20,806 nucleotides of DNA from Beroe ovata (taxonomy: Eukaryota > Ctenophora > Nuda > Beroida > Beroidae). The translations under genes and the position numbers were made by a program. Each line of letters begins with the position of its first letter. Within the stretch, counting starts at the first letter, position 1. Below are positions 18,194 through 20,806 of this stretch, piece by piece. Location: the NCBI GenBank assembly GCA_946803715.1, contig CAMPET010000464.1, positions 7,733 through 28,538 of the forward strand, given 5' to 3'. The notes under the pieces were generated by a model that saw nothing but the letters and a program-made list of their open reading frames with translations, did no database searches and had not been told where the DNA came from.

Positions 18194-19045
18194 TCATAGC
18201 CCCAGCGATCGACGGACTGCTTTATCTGTTTCCACAAGGAACTGTTTCCTGTCGTCTCGCCACATTTTACAAGCGTCAACATCAGCTCCACTCTCGGGAT
18301 TGGGTTCAGCTGAACACGGTGTAACGGGAACGTTGTGTGACATGTGATGGTAACATTGAGTGACATGGTAACGCATGGTAACAGCGTGAGATTTGGTAAC
18401 GTGGTAACTTGCTAAACAATTATTACATTTTCACGTAGAAGTGTCACTGACCTAACATACTGATAACGGATAGGAGAATCTTCTCTACACTCTGGACTGG
18501 TGACCATCTTTCAGAGGAGTGTTCGTAACCCAGTGGGTCATCACCTGACAACAGTCACCATGGTAACAGTCACAATGATAACAGTAATCATGGTAACAGT
18601 CACAATGATAACAGTAATCCTGGTAACAGTATTCATGGTAACAGTGTCAACACTAATAACAAGGACAGAGTTATCATTACCTGGAGGATGAAGTATGCTG
18701 ATACACACTTTACCGCAGGGGTATACATTGGGGTGGAAAAGAGGGGTAGTGAACCTCATTTTGGGTGGACTCAGAGGATAGTCTGTGGGAAATGTGAGCC
18801 GGGCTGGGAACACTCCAAATTCATATGGTGAACCCTCTGGACCCTGTGAGAGAGAATATCAGAGAGAGCCGTTACCATGACAACACACTGTCACCATGAC
18901 AACAATAACAAAATATTACCTGGATAAGAACATCCCACTCAAAGAAGTTGTCCTCTGAAGCAGGACCTGCAACAACTCCTTGCGGAGCATTGTTGAATAA
19001 CTCCCTGTACTCCGTCATGAGCCGCCGTAACGCAGCTCCAGCCAT
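18194..19045 (-). CDS. UBE2G2: UBE2G2 ubiquitin-conjugating enzyme E2
   Basis: UBE2G2 (yeast Ubc7) charges ubiquitin for ER-associated degradation, working with gp78/Hrd1-type ligases. Exons 18920-19045, 18681-18843, 18452-18544 and 18194-18309 join in frame to 165 aa, exactly the human length. It starts [13 protein letters not shown] (human MAGTALKRLMAEY). The catalytic motif is [19 protein letters not shown], with Cys in VCISIL. The acidic loop typical of the Ubc7 class is present as [20 protein letters not shown] (human [20 protein letters not shown]). It ends [19 protein letters not shown] ... RRSLGL. The three introns are 76, 136 and 142 nt; the middle one is made of 15-bp repeats. TXNL1 lies 306 bp upstream, same strand. 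Confidence 0.97.
18551..18646. repeat. 15-bp tandem repeat in UBE2G2 intron
   Basis: Six units alternating acagtcaccatggta and acagtcacaatgata (also acagtaatcatggta), so there is a 30-bp higher order. It fills most of the intron 18545-18680, and alternate units contain the CATGGTAAC half of the 14-bp palindrome. Confidence 0.85.
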
Positions 19046-19351
19046 GCTAACAGTGTTACCATGGTTACATAATACATATAGTTACCATGGTCCACGTTAC
19101 CATGTCAACAGACAGTGTGAACGTGGTAACAGTTCATGTAAATACTATCAGGGTAATTCAATGCCAAGCCGGGAGAAATGAAACAACATAGTTTATCTTA
19201 CAACTGTGTTTTAACACTCCCACACCACTACAATTCTTTTTTGAGGGAAATCATGTTCCAAACTTGTTTCCAGCCAAGTACTTATGATGACGATAACGTA
19301 GTATTGTCATAGCAACACACTCCTAGCAACAGTAACAACAGACAACCCTGC
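19046..19351. other. UBE2G2 5' flank and TXNL1 3' flank
   Basis: 306 bp. Within 60 bp upstream of the UBE2G2 ATG are gttaccatggttac (19055-19068) and two related gttaccatg words at about 19080-19106, the only variants of the palindrome seen outside introns. No other feature was found. Confidence 0.5.
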
Positions 19352-20667
19352 TTAACCATGAGCTTCTCCCTTCTTGCCGGACACTCGTTTAAACTCGTTC
19401 ATATCTGATGTTTCCCTGAGCTGTCCCAGTATTCCTATCTTATCAATAACCGTCACTTCCTCATCACCTGAATAACCATGGTAACTAAGCACTCGTTACC
19501 ATGGTAACAACAAACATTACCATGGTAACTACCATCAGTCAGATGATAAACATACCTTGGTTATCCTTGACGAAAATAGTGAGGGAGTTCACATTCTGGA
19601 ATTTCACGTATTTCAGTGGGATTGGTGTCCCTTCATTCGTTGTATCCGATGTCAGAGAGAATTCCTGTATGCCTTTTCCTGTGTCAAGGAAGTGGTGTCA
19701 TAAACATGTGTCACTGGTCACAGACCATGTGTCACGGTGGAATTTACCACGTGTCACGGATTTCACTCACCATTTTCAGCAGAGTCAAAGTCAGTGGATG
19801 TTGTGTTAGTGAATAGTTTAACTGTCTTTGGAGCTTGTCCATTGCTTGGTCCTTGAATAACCAAGCTGTGAATCCTATGTGCAAGATCGTGTTACTTTTC
19901 ACATTAGTCGGTGATATCAATTCTTTGCAATTTCTTCACAGAAAAATCACCCTTTGTGATGTCAGGATCTTGAATTTCTGATTGATTCTCAAAGAGCAGT
20001 CACTTGAATCTCAAGTACTTGCACACTGTTATAGACTCACTTGACAGATTGTTGGAATGTTACGGTTATGAGGAGTTGTTCATCACAGTCCGATTCCAGA
20101 TGACCTTCCTCTTTCCCCAGCGCCATCTGAGTGAGCGAGGAAAACATGTTACAGAGCAAGATAGAAAAATATGTGGATTATGAACTGCCAGTGTATTATT
20201 CGAGACCTGGGCAGGAGTAGATTGTAGAGAATTTTAACATACGTTGAATGTGTGAGAATCGCTCTCGTTTAAACATTCACTCTTCCTGAAGTCGATGTAG
20301 GGAGTGAGGTCCAGGTACTCCCCCACACTCCCTCCTCCACTCCCTCCAACTCCCCCACCGCTACAGTGAGCTTCAACTTTCTTAGTTAACTCCACAGGAT
20401 CTGATATAGAGTGTGTGTGTGTGTTAATAAAGTGGTGGGCACAGAGCAGTAGTCCGTGCTGATGAAACAAGAGTCAATAATCCGCAAAATCAGAGAAATA
20501 TGGAGTTTCTATGATTGGACACAATACTACACTTGCGTCCCACTCATACAACTGAGATAGAGATTATAATAATCCTCACCTGCACCTCTCAGTTCATCTA
20601 ACTGTTGTGATCCTTTGTAAAATCTGAACGTCGGCATCGCACTAATCCCCTGCGTTTCCGCCGCGCC
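19352..20667 (-). CDS. TXNL1: TXNL1 thioredoxin-like protein with PITH domain, 3' part
   Basis: TXNL1 is a thioredoxin fused to a proteasome-binding PITH domain; it docks on the 26S proteasome. Six exons are seen: 20580-20667, 20243-20400, 20041-20126, 19771-19874, 19556-19678, 19352-19467, all in frame. The first holds the end of the thioredoxin fold (ISAMPTFRFYKG, with the cis-proline). YLDLTPYIDFRKSECLNESD opens the PITH domain (human YMDLMPFINKAGCECLNESD). ESDCDEQLLITVTF and NEGTPIPLKYVKFQNVNSLT follow. It ends MNEFKRVSGKKGEAHG (human MNDFKRVVGKKGESH). The CGPC active-site exon and the start lie past the right edge. The linker between the domains carries an extra glycine-rich run (SGGGVGGSGGGSVG). 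Confidence 0.95.
19495..19508. repeat. X-box-like 14-bp palindrome (exact copy 4)
   Basis: Exact GTTACCATGGTAAC in the 88-nt TXNL1 intron 19468-19555, flanked by two 12-13/14 copies at about 19472-19485 and 19516-19529, so one short intron holds three copies. Confidence 0.8.
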
Positions 20668-20806
20668 CTGTAACAGAATTCCATGTTACCATGGCTATTC
20701 GTCAAATATATCCTTAAATACTCACTCAAACTTGCATGTTGTGAACGGATAAGGGGTTATGGCGGCCCTTAACTTGGGAACCGATTATCGGATTTAAGTG
20801 AAATTT
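20668..20806. other. Right edge, probably TXNL1 intron
   Basis: The TXNL1 exon acceptor (ctgttacag) lies just above 20667. The remaining 139 bp gave no frame that matches the expected thioredoxin sequence, so the upstream exons are taken to be outside the window. Confidence 0.45.

Overview
The window is nuclear DNA from an animal. Every gene I recognise is a conserved metazoan gene. Introns are GT-AG and mostly 70-200 nt, intergenic gaps are mostly 0.25-1.1 kb, and noncoding DNA is AT-rich. PINCH, STRIP, SHOC2, an SLC26A11-type transporter, RMDN, UBE2G2 and TXNL1 together in so compact a layout suggest an early-branching marine invertebrate. A demosponge is my best guess, but that is inference. 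No bacterial, viral or intact transposon gene was found.

Left block (1-8344), all on the minus strand: the 5' part of a PINCH/LIMS integrin-adhesion adaptor (runs off the left edge), STRIP (STRIPAK scaffold), METTL18 (histidine methyltransferase of ribosomal protein uL3), and two tandem SHOC2 paralogues. STRIP, METTL18 and both SHOC2 genes are single uninterrupted reading frames.

Middle (9476-14049, plus strand): an SLC26A11-like anion transporter. I reconstructed it as 16 constitutive-position exons that join in frame to 688 codons. It has two surprises. A complete six-cysteine trefoil (P-type) domain sits on its own phase 1-1 exon, inserted in the predicted extracellular loop between TM7 and TM8. 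Two homologous versions of the preceding TM7 exon have matching phases and are predicted to be mutually exclusive.

Right block (about 15.15-20.8 kb), all minus strand and intron-rich: RMDN2/3-like (N-terminal membrane anchor, coiled coil, TPR-like repeats), UBE2G2 (165 aa, complete) and TXNL1 (3' part; the thioredoxin active-site exon lies beyond the right edge).

Introns from about 9.6 kb rightward, but not the left block, are seeded with a 14-bp palindrome, GTTACCATGGTAAC, and its variants. It fits the RFX X-box consensus. Several introns also carry their own private minisatellite. The genes do not form a single pathway; this is an ordinary gene-dense animal locus whose novelty lies in the SLC26 gene and in the intron sequence.
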